A DNA stretch of 64,000 nucleotides from Chryseobacterium angstadtii (GCF_001045465.1 NZ_LFND01000004.1:248001-312000); one strand, 5' to 3'; shown: positions 49,636 to 61,104, numbered from the stretch's first letter. Numbers and translations: made by a program. The notes: a model not told the origin generated them from the letters alone.

Positions 49636-51534
49636 TTAAATCTTGGTTAATAAGATTTTAGAATTGTCTCCGTTTAACGCTTTTTTCCGGAAACTTACGT
49701 AATCATTGTATTTCTCTTTAGGAAAAATTCCTTTGTTGATTTTAATCAAACGGGTCACTTTCAGCGTCTCATTATTTTTCACAATATTGAGTTTGTAGGT
49801 CCCGAATTCGGAATTAACGGTTATATTTTGTGGAACTTCATCAATTTTATAATTCGCAGGAATGATAAAATTAATTTCATAATCATCTTCATAAGACTGT
49901 CCTATTTCAAATGGAAGCTCTCTGTTTTCGTCAGATTTGTAATAATTGTTACTGAAAATAGGTACTGCTCTGAAGATTAAATTGGCACCTGTATTTTTAG
50001 AATAATTATTGGCTTTAAAATCCATTTTGAATTTTACCTCTGCATTATCTTTATCATTAACGAAATCCGACATTTCTATTTTTTCAAAATTCAGCACGTC
50101 AAACTTCTTTTTCATGGCATCTACTCTATCTTTTGGAGACAGATAAGTATACCTCATATTGTTGTCGTACTGGCTTCCTTTGTAAGCAAACTGAACTTCT
50201 CCTTTAATGCTGTTGTCTTCTGCAATATTAATTTTCAGGATCTGTTTTTCACTGTTTTGCTCTGCGGTGTATGCCGGCGTATTGATAAGCTCTATCCCTT
50301 TTTTGGTAACGGCAAGAACATTTCTGTCTGTAGTACTGGATCCTAAATGATTAAAAGCGGTCTGCTGTGATGTATTTTCCAGCCAGATGTTTCCTTTTTC
50401 AGTCGGAACCATCAGAATGGCGTGGTTTCCTCCCATAGATGGAAAGTCCGGATCAAAAGAAACCTCGGATGAACTCGCATTGATAACACAGTAATGGGAT
50501 GGAATTCCGGCCTCATTCAGCAGCGTTTTCATATAATTGGTAAGTCCTTTACAGTCTCCATAGCCTTTTTTATGAACTTCTTCCGGCAGCATGGGAAGCC
50601 ACCCTCCAATTCCAAGACCCACAAATATATACCTTGTCTTCGTCTGCATATACTGATACAGCTTTTTTACCTTGTCTTCCGTAGAGCCTTCCAGTTTCAA
50701 AGCAGCTACTTCAGCTTTGATGGCCGGTGTAGAAACAGAAACGGGTTCTACCAGATTGTTGTAATACCAGGTTCCGAAATCTGTCCAGTTATTCAAAGTT
50801 CCCTGCTTGCCTTCCAGATTGAATTTGGCCAAAGCAAAACTTACTTTGGGTAGTATTTTTTCAGGTTCCGGCAACATCAGAACATCATCAATAGCCGGGA
50901 CATTCCTGTAAGAATAGGTTTTCTCATTACCGTTATCTGTTACGGTAACCGAAGCATAATTGTATTTCGAAGGATATGTTTTCGTTCTCAGATCAATTCC
51001 TGATTTATTGATCACTTTGAACTGAGCTTCTTCCAACGATGTATTCGGAGAGGAAAATGGTAAAAATTCGGGGATGAAAATTGTATTTTCATTGGTAATC
51101 TGGTAAGAAAAATCAATAGTATAAGGATAATAAGCGGAGGTATAGGACAGCGCTAAAACCCTGTTATCAGAATAAAATACGCCTTGCGAATTGTTGGCAA
51201 AATCTCCGAAATCAGATTTTGAAAAGCTTTTCACTTTTTTCCCGGATTCATCATAAATAGTAACTTTCACATCAGAAACATTATCTCCTTTTTCGTAAGG
51301 GATATAGATTTGTGCTTTAGAATCACCATCTTTATTTAAAACCGTAGTTACGGTATTATACTGATATTTTATTTCATCAATTTTATTAATCTGAGCCGTT
51401 GTAAAATCTTTTCTGATCACTACATTGGCATTTTTCTTTAAATTTTCCGGAATGGCAGAAACCGGATAGGTTTGTGCAAAATATATTGAGGCTGTGGACA
51501 GCGCTCCTATAATCAAAATTTTCATCATGGTCAT
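49636..51534 (-). CDS. DUF3857 protein with transglutaminase-like domain
   Basis: A 632-residue exported protein with the same layout as its neighbour: signal peptide about 1-22, DUF3857 domain (about 60-235), then a transglutaminase-like core (about 300-400). The Cys is in KGYGDCKGLTNYMKTLL, the His in SMGGNHAILMVPT, and an acidic residue in IWLENTSQ (Glu in place of the usual Asp). It may act as a periplasmic cysteine protease, amidase or crosslinking enzyme; the family is uncharacterised. Alternative in-frame ATGs at the start (residues 1, 3, 4) are equivalent. First gene of the two-gene operon. Confidence 0.83.
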   Translation of the reverse strand: MTMMKILIIGALSTASIYFAQTYPVSAIPENLKKNANVVIRKDFTTAQINKIDEIKYQYNTVTTVLNKDGDSKAQIYIPYEKGDNVSDVKVTIYDESGKKVKSFSKSDFGDFANNSQGVFYSDNRVLALSYTSAYYPYTIDFSYQITNENTIFIPEFLPFSSPNTSLEEAQFKVINKSGIDLRTKTYPSKYNYASVTVTDNGNEKTYSYRNVPAIDDVLMLPEPEKILPKVSFALAKFNLEGKQGTLNNWTDFGTWYYNNLVEPVSVSTPAIKAEVAALKLEGSTEDKVKKLYQYMQTKTRYIFVGLGIGGWLPMLPEEVHKKGYGDCKGLTNYMKTLLNEAGIPSHYCVINASSSEVSFDPDFPSMGGNHAILMVPTEKGNIWLENTSQQTAFNHLGSSTTDRNVLAVTKKGIELINTPAYTAEQNSEKQILKINIAEDNSIKGEVQFAYKGSQYDNNMRYTYLSPKDRVDAMKKKFDVLNFEKIEMSDFVNDKDNAEVKFKMDFKANNYSKNTGANLIFRAVPIFSNNYYKSDENRELPFEIGQSYEDDYEINFIIPANYKIDEVPQNITVNSEFGTYKLNIVKNNETLKVTRLIKINKGIFPKEKYNDYVSFRKKALNGDNSKILLTKI

Positions 51535-51780
51535 TATAACTGAGCAAAAATAATAAAATCTTAATAAATGTTAAATTTTTATTTTAACACAAATAGCAAC
51601 ACAACACTAAATCATTCATTATCAACAAGTAATATATTTAATTATTTTAACAAATTATCGTTTAAAACAAGGATTCTTTTATGTTTTCAGCAAAATTACC
51701 CACAAAAATATTTCATGATATTATAAAATTGAGCAAAAAAAAGACCCCATTTCTGGAGTCTTTTAATATTTTTTTAGTGA
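51535..51780. other. Spacer before the DUF3857 operon
   Basis: 246 AT-rich bases. It holds the terminator of the DUF5684 gene (51739-51764) and the promoter region of the DUF3857 operon. Nothing else is recognised. Confidence 0.4.
51739..51764 (-). terminator. Terminator of the DUF5684 gene
   Basis: Ten-base arms (51739-51748 and 51755-51764) with one wobble and a six-base loop, then eight T on the minus strand. It is 17 bases past the stop. Confidence 0.88.
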
Positions 51781-52206
51781 CTACTGATCATTTGGAATTC
51801 TGTTGCTGTCATACTTATCATTGCTGAAAGCAAGTACCGGCACGAAAATAAACCCAAAGAAGAAAAGAAGAATGGTATACACCGGAGTTTCTTTTCCGAA
51901 GGCTTTTGCCAATCTGTCATTCACTACCCATGAAGCAAATAAGTTCACAAAAGGAATCAGGAATAAGATGATCCACCAAATGGGTTTCTTCACGATATCC
52001 AGAAGTACAATGATATTATACACCGGGACAAAAGCAGCCCACGCATCTTCTCTTCCGGCTTTCTGAAATATTTTGTACATACAGTAGCCATAGAATATGT
52101 AAATTAATAATCCGAAGATCATGGTGCCCATTCCCAGTCCTGCAGCTGCCGCACCAGACATTGCATCTACCCCTTCATAAGGGTCTGTTTGTAAAAGAGT
52201 TAACAT
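51781..52206 (-). CDS. DUF5684 small membrane protein
   Basis: A 141-residue protein with four hydrophobic segments: GMGTMIFGLLIYIFYGYCMY, WAAFVPVYNIIVLLDIV, IWWIILFLIPFVNLFASWVV and VYTILLFFFGFIFVPVLAF. The KAGREDAWAAFVPVYNIIVLL and KPIWWIILFLIPFVNL stretches are typical of DUF5684 (signal-peptidase-I-like membrane region but without catalytic Ser/Lys). Function is unknown. Start ATG 52206 (MLTLLQTDPYEG); the TTG at 52233 belongs to its -7 box. Short leader. Confidence 0.75.
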   Translation of the reverse strand: MLTLLQTDPYEGVDAMSGAAAAGLGMGTMIFGLLIYIFYGYCMYKIFQKAGREDAWAAFVPVYNIIVLLDIVKKPIWWIILFLIPFVNLFASWVVNDRLAKAFGKETPVYTILLFFFGFIFVPVLAFSNDKYDSNRIPNDQ

Positions 52207-52230
52207 ATTGTTATTTTTATTGGTTTTCAC

Positions 52231-52238
52231 CAAATATA
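52231..52238 (-). promoter_or_regulatory. -7 promoter box of the DUF5684 gene
   Basis: TATATTTG on the minus strand, perfect. Its first T is the last T of the gyrB terminator tail. Confidence 0.7.
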
Positions 52239-52270
52239 AAAAAAGCTTCTAATAACTAGAAGCTTTTTTT
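52238..52270 (-). terminator. Terminator of gyrB
   Basis: Fourteen-base perfect arms (52238-52251 and 52257-52270) with a five-base loop, containing AGCTTCTA. The T-tract on the minus strand merges into the next promoter. Confidence 0.9.
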
Positions 52271-52289
52271 AATATATTTTCAATAACAA

Positions 52290-54455
<2,166 letters not shown>

Positions 54456-55799
54456 ATGGATGATTTTATAGCAGCCCGGGCGCAGATGGCTCTCTCGCTG
54501 GGCTTTCATATCATTTTTGCCTGTGTGGGAATGGTGATGCCCTTCCTGATGGCCTTTGCACACTGGAAATACCTGAAAACCAAAAACGAAGTATACAAAG
54601 GGCTTACCAAAGCCTGGAGCAAAGGAGTTGCCATACTTTTTGCCACAGGAGCCGTTTCAGGAACCATGCTTTCTTTTGAACTGGGATTGTTGTGGCCGGG
54701 ATTTATGAAACATGCCGGGCCAATTTTCGGAATGCCGTTTTCTCTTGAGGGAACTGCGTTTTTTATTGAAGCCATTGCCATAGGTTTCTTTTTATATGGT
54801 TGGGAAAAATTTAATAAATGGTTTCATTGGTTCTGTGGATTTTTGGTAGGATTAAGTGGACTGGCTTCCGGAATTCTTGTCGTAGCTGCCAATGCCTGGA
54901 TGAATTCACCGGCCGGTTTTGACTATATCAACGGGCAATATGTCAATATAGATCCTATTAAAGCCATGTTTAACGATGCCTGGTTTCCTCAGGCCCTGCA
55001 TATGACCGTTGCAGCTTTCTGTGCTACCGGATTCGCGGTTGCCGGAGTTCATGCCTTCTTAATTATGAAAGGAAAGAATGTGGAATTCCATACAAAAGCG
55101 TTCAGAATTGCAGCCGGATTTGCCTTAATCGGAGCATTCGGAGCACCTTTGAGCGGTGATGTCGCGGCCAAATCTGTTGCCGAAAGACAGCCCATTAAAC
55201 TCGCCGCGATGGAAGCTCATTTTGAAACTGAAAAAGGAGCTCCTTTTGTCATAGGCGGAATACCTGATGAAGAAAAAGGAGAAGTGAAATATGCCGTTAA
55301 GATTCCAAAAGTATTAAGCTTTCTGGTTAGCAACGATTTCAATCATGAAGTAAAAGGATTAAATGATTTCCCGAGAGACGAATGGCCGCCTGTAGCTGTG
55401 GTGCACTACGCTTTTCAAATCATGATTTTCTTCGGGGTTGTGATGATATGCATCGGAGGAGTTTACCTCTATGCCTTCTTTTTCAGAAAGGAATGGCTGG
55501 AAAAAAACTGGCTTCTGAAAACATTTCTTTTTGCAACTCCTTTCGGATATATCGCTCTGGAAGCGGGATGGACGGTTACTGAAGTAGGAAGACAACCCTG
55601 GATTATCTACGGAATTATGAAAACCGCTGATGCCGTAACGCCTATGCCCGGAATCCAGTATTCTTTTTACTTTTTCACGGCCATTTTCGTATCCTTATCT
55701 CTGATCATTATTTTCCTTCTGAGAAGACAGATCAAGATGGTACCGAAACTATACGACCCTACAGACCCTCAGTTTAACGATAAAAACAAAAAATCATGA
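54456..55799 (+). CDS. cydA: Cytochrome bd quinol oxidase subunit I
   Basis: A 447-residue integral membrane protein. The N-terminal ARAQMALSLGFHIIFACVGM holds the heme b595 ligand His. The short Q-loop form is indicated by length (447 against 522 in Escherichia coli). GLSGLASGILVVAANAWMNSP and AAKSVAERQPIKLAAMEAHFET (quinol-binding and heme ligand region), and AGWTVTEVGRQPWIIYGIMKT are CydA hallmarks. It oxidises menaquinol and reduces oxygen with high affinity. Overlaps cydB by four bases. Confidence 0.97.
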   Translation: MDDFIAARAQMALSLGFHIIFACVGMVMPFLMAFAHWKYLKTKNEVYKGLTKAWSKGVAILFATGAVSGTMLSFELGLLWPGFMKHAGPIFGMPFSLEGTAFFIEAIAIGFFLYGWEKFNKWFHWFCGFLVGLSGLASGILVVAANAWMNSPAGFDYINGQYVNIDPIKAMFNDAWFPQALHMTVAAFCATGFAVAGVHAFLIMKGKNVEFHTKAFRIAAGFALIGAFGAPLSGDVAAKSVAERQPIKLAAMEAHFETEKGAPFVIGGIPDEEKGEVKYAVKIPKVLSFLVSNDFNHEVKGLNDFPRDEWPPVAVVHYAFQIMIFFGVVMICIGGVYLYAFFFRKEWLEKNWLLKTFLFATPFGYIALEAGWTVTEVGRQPWIIYGIMKTADAVTPMPGIQYSFYFFTAIFVSLSLIIIFLLRRQIKMVPKLYDPTDPQFNDKNKKS

Positions 55800-56800
55800 T
55801 CTACGTTGTTATAGGTTTTCTATGGCTTTCTATCTGCCTCTACATCATTTTGGGCGGGGCTGATTTCGGAGCCGGTATTGTTGAACTTTTCACCCATAAA
55901 AAAGCCCGGCATAAGACAAAGGAGATTATGTATGAATCTATTGCTCCTGTATGGGAGGCCAATCATATGTGGCTTATTATTGCTATTGTTATCCTTTTTG
56001 TAGGGTTTCCCGAAATTTACACCACCCTTTCTACCTATCTCCATATCCCTCTGGTTCTAATGCTTTTGGGAATTATTGCAAGAGGTACGGCTTTTACCTT
56101 CAGACATTATGATGCAGTGAAAGACAATATGCAGGTGGTATACACCCAGGTATTTTATTATGCCAGTTTATTGACCCCGTTTTTCTTAGGATTAATCGCG
56201 GCCGCGACAGTTTCTCATTCTATCAATCCTGATGCCGTCGGATTTTTAGACCTGTATATTTTCAGCTGGCTGAATTGGTTCGGCGTGTCCGTAGGCCTTT
56301 TCACAGTGGCTCTTTGCGCTTATATGGCTTCAATTTTTTCTTTAAGAGAAACTAAAGATAAAGCTGACCTTACCCTGATGATCAAAAAATCCAAACAGAC
56401 GATGGTTTTCGTGGTCATAACGGGAATTTTGGTGTTTTTAACGGCTTATATTTCTGATATCCCTCTTCTGATGTGGGTATTTTCAAAACCATTGGGTATT
56501 ATGGCGATTTTCTTTGCTACTATTGCCTTAGGTTTGATTCTACGTGCTATGAACCAGCGGAAACTGCTTCCGGTACGCGCACTGGCAGGATTCCAAATGG
56601 TGATGATCCTTGTCGCAGCTACTTACCAGCACAATCCTGATATTATTCTGCTTGGAAACGGACAGCATCTTTCCCTTCTGGCGCATATGGCTCCTCCGAA
56701 AACAATAGCTGCTTTAGGCTGGGCTTTGATGCTTGGTTCTTTGTTTATCCTGCCGTTTTTGTTTTATCTGATGGCTTCATTCAGCAGACAGAGAAAGTAA
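55796..56800 (+). CDS. cydB: Cytochrome bd quinol oxidase subunit II
   Basis: A 334-residue polytopic membrane protein. The N-terminal FLWLSICLYIILGGADFGAGIVELF and YESIAPVWEANHMWLIIAIVILF are the CydB signatures. It starts at the ATGA overlap with the cydA stop, so translation is coupled. It binds no heme itself but stabilises the oxidase. No CydX-like small gene was identified after it. A bidirectional terminator follows. Confidence 0.97.
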   Translation: MIYVVIGFLWLSICLYIILGGADFGAGIVELFTHKKARHKTKEIMYESIAPVWEANHMWLIIAIVILFVGFPEIYTTLSTYLHIPLVLMLLGIIARGTAFTFRHYDAVKDNMQVVYTQVFYYASLLTPFFLGLIAAATVSHSINPDAVGFLDLYIFSWLNWFGVSVGLFTVALCAYMASIFSLRETKDKADLTLMIKKSKQTMVFVVITGILVFLTAYISDIPLLMWVFSKPLGIMAIFFATIALGLILRAMNQRKLLPVRALAGFQMVMILVAATYQHNPDIILLGNGQHLSLLAHMAPPKTIAALGWALMLGSLFILPFLFYLMASFSRQRK

Positions 56801-56826
56801 GATCTGACTAAATAGATAGAAAAAAG

Positions 56827-56862
56827 AAACCGGCACAGAGTGATTCTGTACCGGTTTTTATT
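56827..56862. terminator. Bidirectional terminator between cydAB and lysS
   Basis: Thirteen-base arms (56827-56839 and 56845-56857) with a five-base loop, containing AAACCGG and its complement. T-rich on one side, A-rich on the other. It lies between convergent genes. Confidence 0.88.
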
Positions 56863-56877
56863 TATTTTAAAGTAAGC

Positions 56878-58572
56878 TTATACGAGTTTCATCAAAAGAA
56901 CCTCATCAATCTTCTCTACTTTCACCAAATTATTCTTAGTTAAAGTTTTCGAAGCTTTGTCCCATTTTTTACCGGAAAGCTGACTTTGTTGTTTCACATC
57001 GTTTAATGGAAGCTGTTCTCCTGATTTCAAAATCTCAAGAATCACTTTTTCATCTTCTCCCAATTCAACCTGAGGTACCGTTTTTTCCGGTCTCATCTGA
57101 GGAAAGAATAACACTTCCTGGATGGATGCGTTGTTCGTAAGGAACATGATCAGTCTGTCCATCCCGATTCCTAATCCGGAAGTTGGTGGCATCCCGTATT
57201 CCAATGCTCTCAGGAAGTCCTGATCAATAAACATCGCTTCATCGTCTCCTCTTTCTGACAAGGCCATCTGAGATTCGAAACGCTCTCTCTGATCAATCGG
57301 GTCATTAAGCTCGGAATATGCATTTGCGATTTCTTTACCGCAAACCATCAGCTCAAAACGCTCGGTTAAACCTTCTTTGCTTCTGTGTTTCTTCGTTAAT
57401 GGAGACATTTCGATCGGATAATCTGTGATGAATGTTGGCTGAATGAAGTTTCCTTCACACTTCTCACCAAAGATCTCATCAATTAATTTTCCTTTCCCCA
57501 TAGTTTCATTCACCTCAATTCCGATAGATTTAGCAAAATCAAACAATTCCTGCTCAGTTTTCCCTGTGATATCGAAACCTGTGTATTTCTGAATCGCTTC
57601 AGTCATAGAAACTCTTGGGTAAGGTGCAGTCCAGTTGATGGTATGCTCTCCGAAAGTAGATTCTGTACTTCCGTTTACCTGAGTAGCACAGAATTCCAGA
57701 AGTTTCTCTGTGAAATCCATCATCCAGTTGTAGTCTTTGTAGGCTACATAAATTTCCATCGCTGTAAATTCAGGGTTATGAGTTCTGTCCATTCCTTCGT
57801 TTCTGAAGTTTTTGGAGAATTCATAAACCCCGTCAAAACCTCCAACGATCAGTCTTTTCAGATATAATTCGTTAGCGATTCTTAAATATAATGGAATATC
57901 TAAAGCATTGTGATGCGTAATGAACGGTTTTGCAGCAGCTCCTCCCGGAATCGACTGTAAAATTGGGGTTTCCACCTCAAAATAACCAGCATCATTGAAG
58001 AAAGTTCTCATCGCATTGAACATTTTTGTTCTCTTTACGAAGATTTCTTTCACTTGCGGGTTCACCGTTAAATCTACATAACGCTGTCTGTATCTCAGTT
58101 CGGGATCTGTAAATCCGTCGTGTACTACTCCATTTTCATCAGTTTTAGCCTGGGGAAGCGGACGTAAAGCTTTGGTAAGAAGTGTAAAATTCTTCACCAA
58201 AATAGTCATCTCACCTACCTGAGTCGTGAATAAAGTTCCTTCGATACCGATAATATCTCCGATATCCAAAAGGTGTTTGTATACTTCATTATACAATTCT
58301 TTATCTTCACCCGGACAGATCTCGTCTCTGTTGAAATACACCTGAATCTTACCTTTAGAGTCCTGCAATTCAGCAAAAGAAGCCTTTCCCTGAATTCTGC
58401 GGGACATCAATCTACCAGCGATCTTCACCTGTTTATTCTCAGAAAAATCCTGTTTTATAGATTCTGTAGTATCTGTAATAGTATACTCCTCCGCAGGGAA
58501 TGCATTAATTCCCATCTCAGTAAGCTTGTTCAGCTTTTCTCTTCTAATGATTTCTTGTTCTGATAATTGCAT
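56878..58572 (-). CDS. lysS: Lysyl-tRNA synthetase, class II
   Basis: A 564-residue enzyme with an N-terminal OB anticodon-binding domain (KQVKIAGRLMSRRIQGKASF, about 55-150) and a class II catalytic core: motif 1 VETPILQSIPGGAAAKPF, motif 2 FRNEGMDRTHNPEFTAMEIY and motif 3 GLGIGMDRLIMFL. It ends with an extra C-terminal part of about 65 residues (ELGEDEKVILEILKSGEQLP...), absent from the 505-residue Escherichia coli enzyme but usual in Bacteroidota. It attaches lysine to tRNA(Lys). Confidence 0.98.
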   Translation of the reverse strand: MQLSEQEIIRREKLNKLTEMGINAFPAEEYTITDTTESIKQDFSENKQVKIAGRLMSRRIQGKASFAELQDSKGKIQVYFNRDEICPGEDKELYNEVYKHLLDIGDIIGIEGTLFTTQVGEMTILVKNFTLLTKALRPLPQAKTDENGVVHDGFTDPELRYRQRYVDLTVNPQVKEIFVKRTKMFNAMRTFFNDAGYFEVETPILQSIPGGAAAKPFITHHNALDIPLYLRIANELYLKRLIVGGFDGVYEFSKNFRNEGMDRTHNPEFTAMEIYVAYKDYNWMMDFTEKLLEFCATQVNGSTESTFGEHTINWTAPYPRVSMTEAIQKYTGFDITGKTEQELFDFAKSIGIEVNETMGKGKLIDEIFGEKCEGNFIQPTFITDYPIEMSPLTKKHRSKEGLTERFELMVCGKEIANAYSELNDPIDQRERFESQMALSERGDDEAMFIDQDFLRALEYGMPPTSGLGIGMDRLIMFLTNNASIQEVLFFPQMRPEKTVPQVELGEDEKVILEILKSGEQLPLNDVKQQSQLSGKKWDKASKTLTKNNLVKVEKIDEVLLMKLV

Positions 58573-58807
58573 TTCTTATTTTTCTAAAAGCGTACAAATT
58601 TAGGCATTTTTAGCGATTTGTCAATTATGAATTTTGAATTTGCTTTGCAGGGAATCTATTGGTGAAGATTATCATTGAGAACTGACAGCCTAAAAACGTG
58701 AATAGTCAATGGTGAATTGGTTTCGCGGTGAATTTCTTTGTATGGATTAATATTGACCATTCACTCGCGCAGCAAAATTCACTATTGACTTGCTCACAAC
58801 TCGTCCC
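58573..58807. other. Spacer with GTGAATAGTC-type inverted words
   Basis: 235 bases. GTGAATAGTCAATGGTGAAT (from 58699) and its partial complements AATTCACTATTGAC (about 58768-58782) and ATTGACCATTCAC (about 58752-58764) form a set of degenerate inverted words around a GCGCGA sequence. Another decayed intergenic repeat; no gene. Confidence 0.5.
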
Positions 58808-59734
58808 CTAAAACCAGGCTTTCCTGTCTTTCTGAGGAACAAAGGTCCAAGCGAGCATTCTGCTTATTTTCTGTCCCTGAGCCATATCAATCGTTTTGAT
58901 ATCTAGTGCCTTCACTTTCTTTAAAAGAGAATTGAGCTTATACAAATTGTCTTTTTTTGAAACCAGACACGTAAACCAAAGAATCTGTGAAGAATACTGA
59001 ACACTTTCCTCAATCATTTTTGAGATAAAAGCAATTTCTCCGCCTTCGCACCACAGTTCAGACTGTTGTCCCCCGAAATTAAGCAAAGGTTTTGCAGATT
59101 TTGATTTATTGATGTTTTTCGTTTTTCTAAGATTTCCTTTCAGTGCAGAAGCTTCGGAATCATGAAAAGGAGGATTACACATAGAAAATGTAAAACGGTC
59201 TCCGGATTCAATAATATTTTTAAAGATATGGTGAGAATCGCGCTGCTGTTTCAAGTGAATGACTGGTAACAGATCCGGATTGTGATCCAGAATACGCTGT
59301 GCATTTTCCAGAGATGCCTCATTGATATCTGTTCCAAGCATTTTCCAGCCGTACGATCTGTGAGCCAGTAAAGGATAAACAAGATTCGCTCCCGTCCCAA
59401 TATCTAAACCCGACACGGAATTTCCCGTGGAAACCTCAGATTTATCTTCAGCTAAAAGGTCTGCAATATAATGGATGTAATCTGCCCGGCCCGGAATGGG
59501 AGGACATAGATTGGTATCGGGAATATCCCAGTTTTTGATGTTGTAAAAATGTAAAAGTAATGCCTGATTAAGCAGTTTTACCGCTTTGGGAAGACTGAAA
59601 TTAATCGTTGCCGTTTGATAGGCATTTACAAAAACATAATGTTTCAGTTCTGGCACACAAGAAATAAGCTGATCAAAATCATAGGGATTACGATGCAGAT
59701 TTCTTGTGTGCAGACTGGATTTTTCGGTAGACAT
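58808..59734 (-). CDS. rlmF: 23S rRNA (adenine(1618)-N6)-methyltransferase RlmF
   Basis: A 308-residue class I SAM methyltransferase. The N-terminal HTRNLHRNPYDFDQLISCVPEL is typical of RlmF. Motif I is GLDIGTGANLVYPLLA and motif IV is FSMCNPPFHDS, the NPPF adenine-N6 signature. CPPIPGRADYIHYIADLL is another family stretch. It methylates A1618 of 23S rRNA. Its start is two bases after the cytochrome c stop, so the three genes 60335-58808 form an operon. Confidence 0.95.
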   Translation of the reverse strand: MSTEKSSLHTRNLHRNPYDFDQLISCVPELKHYVFVNAYQTATINFSLPKAVKLLNQALLLHFYNIKNWDIPDTNLCPPIPGRADYIHYIADLLAEDKSEVSTGNSVSGLDIGTGANLVYPLLAHRSYGWKMLGTDINEASLENAQRILDHNPDLLPVIHLKQQRDSHHIFKNIIESGDRFTFSMCNPPFHDSEASALKGNLRKTKNINKSKSAKPLLNFGGQQSELWCEGGEIAFISKMIEESVQYSSQILWFTCLVSKKDNLYKLNSLLKKVKALDIKTIDMAQGQKISRMLAWTFVPQKDRKAWF

Positions 59735-59736
59735 AT

Positions 59737-60111
59737 TTATTTTTTCTGACTCAGAATATATTCCACCATTTTTTTAGCATCTTCTTTAGATACCTGTGGA
59801 TGGGCAGCCATCGGAACGCCTCCCCAAACTCCGCTTCCACCTTCTATAATCTTGGAAGCCAGCAGCTCAATATCCTTTTCAGAATACTTTTCTGCGATCT
59901 CTTTGTAAGAAGGTCCTATCATTCTCTCATTCACGGAATGGCACCCTGAACAGTCTAATGTTTCGATGATCTGATCACCTGAAAGATTAGCTTTTGCCGG
60001 CTCTGAAACAGCGGATGTTTCAGAAGACAGAGATGGTGCTTCCGTATTTTCTTTTTTAGAACAGGAAAGGATCAAAAATCCCATTGCTCCTGCCAAAAGG
60101 AATTTTTTCAT
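59737..60111 (-). CDS. Cytochrome c lipoprotein
   Basis: A 124-residue protein. Lipoprotein signal ending LILSC (Cys17), a Ser/Ala/Glu-rich linker, then a small class I cytochrome c: heme-binding CSGCH (about residues 54-58) and axial-Met candidate in GGVPMAAHP. It carries electrons at the membrane surface, perhaps to an oxidase. The gene overlaps the upstream lipoprotein gene by one base (TAATG), so the two are coupled. Confidence 0.9.
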   Translation of the reverse strand: MKKFLLAGAMGFLILSCSKKENTEAPSLSSETSAVSEPAKANLSGDQIIETLDCSGCHSVNERMIGPSYKEIAEKYSEKDIELLASKIIEGGSGVWGGVPMAAHPQVSKEDAKKMVEYILSQKK

Positions 60112-60335
60112 TATTTTTTTGCTGCAGTAGAATCTGTTTTTGCTGCTTCAGGAGTAGCTGGTGCAGGCGTTGTTGCTGCAGCCGGAGCAGCTGTCTTAGC
60201 TGTAGAATCTACTACTGTTGGAGCGTCCGGTTCCGGCAACATCGTGTTGCTGTCCTGTAATGTATGATCCGGTTTCTTAGAACAGTTTACTACGAATAAA
60301 CTTCCGATGAATGCAATTGCTAATACTTTTCTCAT
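60111..60335 (-). CDS. Small Ala/Pro/Thr-rich lipoprotein
   Basis: A 74-residue lipoprotein. Signal ends FVVNC (Cys18), then a short acidic segment and a repetitive tail (AAPAAATTPAPATPEAA), like a flexible periplasmic spacer. Its role may be with the adjacent cytochrome c, since translation is coupled, but this is inference. First gene of the operon with the cytochrome and rlmF. Confidence 0.72.
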   Translation of the reverse strand: MRKVLAIAFIGSLFVVNCSKKPDHTLQDSNTMLPEPDAPTVVDSTAKTAAPAAATTPAPATPEAAKTDSTAAKK

Positions 60336-60448
60336 TATTTTTTCTATAAAATTTAGACAAAAATATAAAAAATAAACTTTGGAATTGATGACATTTTCCC
60401 ATCACCAGCATTTTTCATTCCTATTTTTGATAAATTAGTTCAGTCAAC

Positions 60449-61027
60449 ATGTCATCAATGAAAAATAGTGAAGAATGGAAATCAAATAAGAAGTTTATCT
60501 GGATTTCTTTCATTTTAGGTTTTATATTCCTGTTCTTTTCAATGAAATATCTGTTCTCAGAATTACCAAATAAACAGAACATTCATGAAATAAAAGGTAT
60601 TTTTAAAGAAATTAAGGTAAATAAAGAAAAAAGAGGCGGAAAAAGCCTCACAATTCATGTCAAAGAATATCCTGAAATTAATTTTATGATAGGAAGTATT
60701 GCCATAAAACAAATGTATTTCCAGAGATTTATGGCAGAAAATAAACCGGGAGATTCAGTTACATTTTTTATTGAAAAGCATGAATACAACAGAAAAATTA
60801 TAAAATCAGAAACAATTCCGTTTCCGGAAAACTTTTTATCCCGGAACAATATCAGCATTGTTGAAATTCATAAAAAGAATACCAAGTATCTATCATTAAA
60901 TAACTATAATGAAGCTCATCAAAATAATAATCTTTTAGCAATTCTATTTTTTGGAGGACTCGGGATATTGATGATCTGGTTAGGAATAAAAAGCATAAAC
61001 TATTACAAAACAAGTCATAAGCAATAG
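60449..61027 (+). CDS. Membrane protein of unknown function, DUF3592-like
   Basis: A 192-residue protein with an N-terminal helix (FIWISFILGFIFLFFSMKYL) and a C-terminal helix (LLAILFFGGLGILMIWLGI) around an extracytoplasmic or cytosolic domain of about 110 residues (GGKSLTIHVKEYPEINFMIG, GDSVTFFIEKHEYN). The layout and the KPGDSVTFFI strand resemble DUF3592-type proteins, but the similarity is weak. No function is assigned. It is unrelated in sequence to the next gene except for this layout. Confidence 0.6.
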   Translation: MSSMKNSEEWKSNKKFIWISFILGFIFLFFSMKYLFSELPNKQNIHEIKGIFKEIKVNKEKRGGKSLTIHVKEYPEINFMIGSIAIKQMYFQRFMAENKPGDSVTFFIEKHEYNRKIIKSETIPFPENFLSRNNISIVEIHKKNTKYLSLNNYNEAHQNNNLLAILFFGGLGILMIWLGIKSINYYKTSHKQ

Positions 61028-61104
61028 CATTTCATTGTCTCAATCTGTTTTTATCTGGTAATTTTTTCTAATTTTAATCAATAAATAAATGCATTCCCTT
61101 ACTC

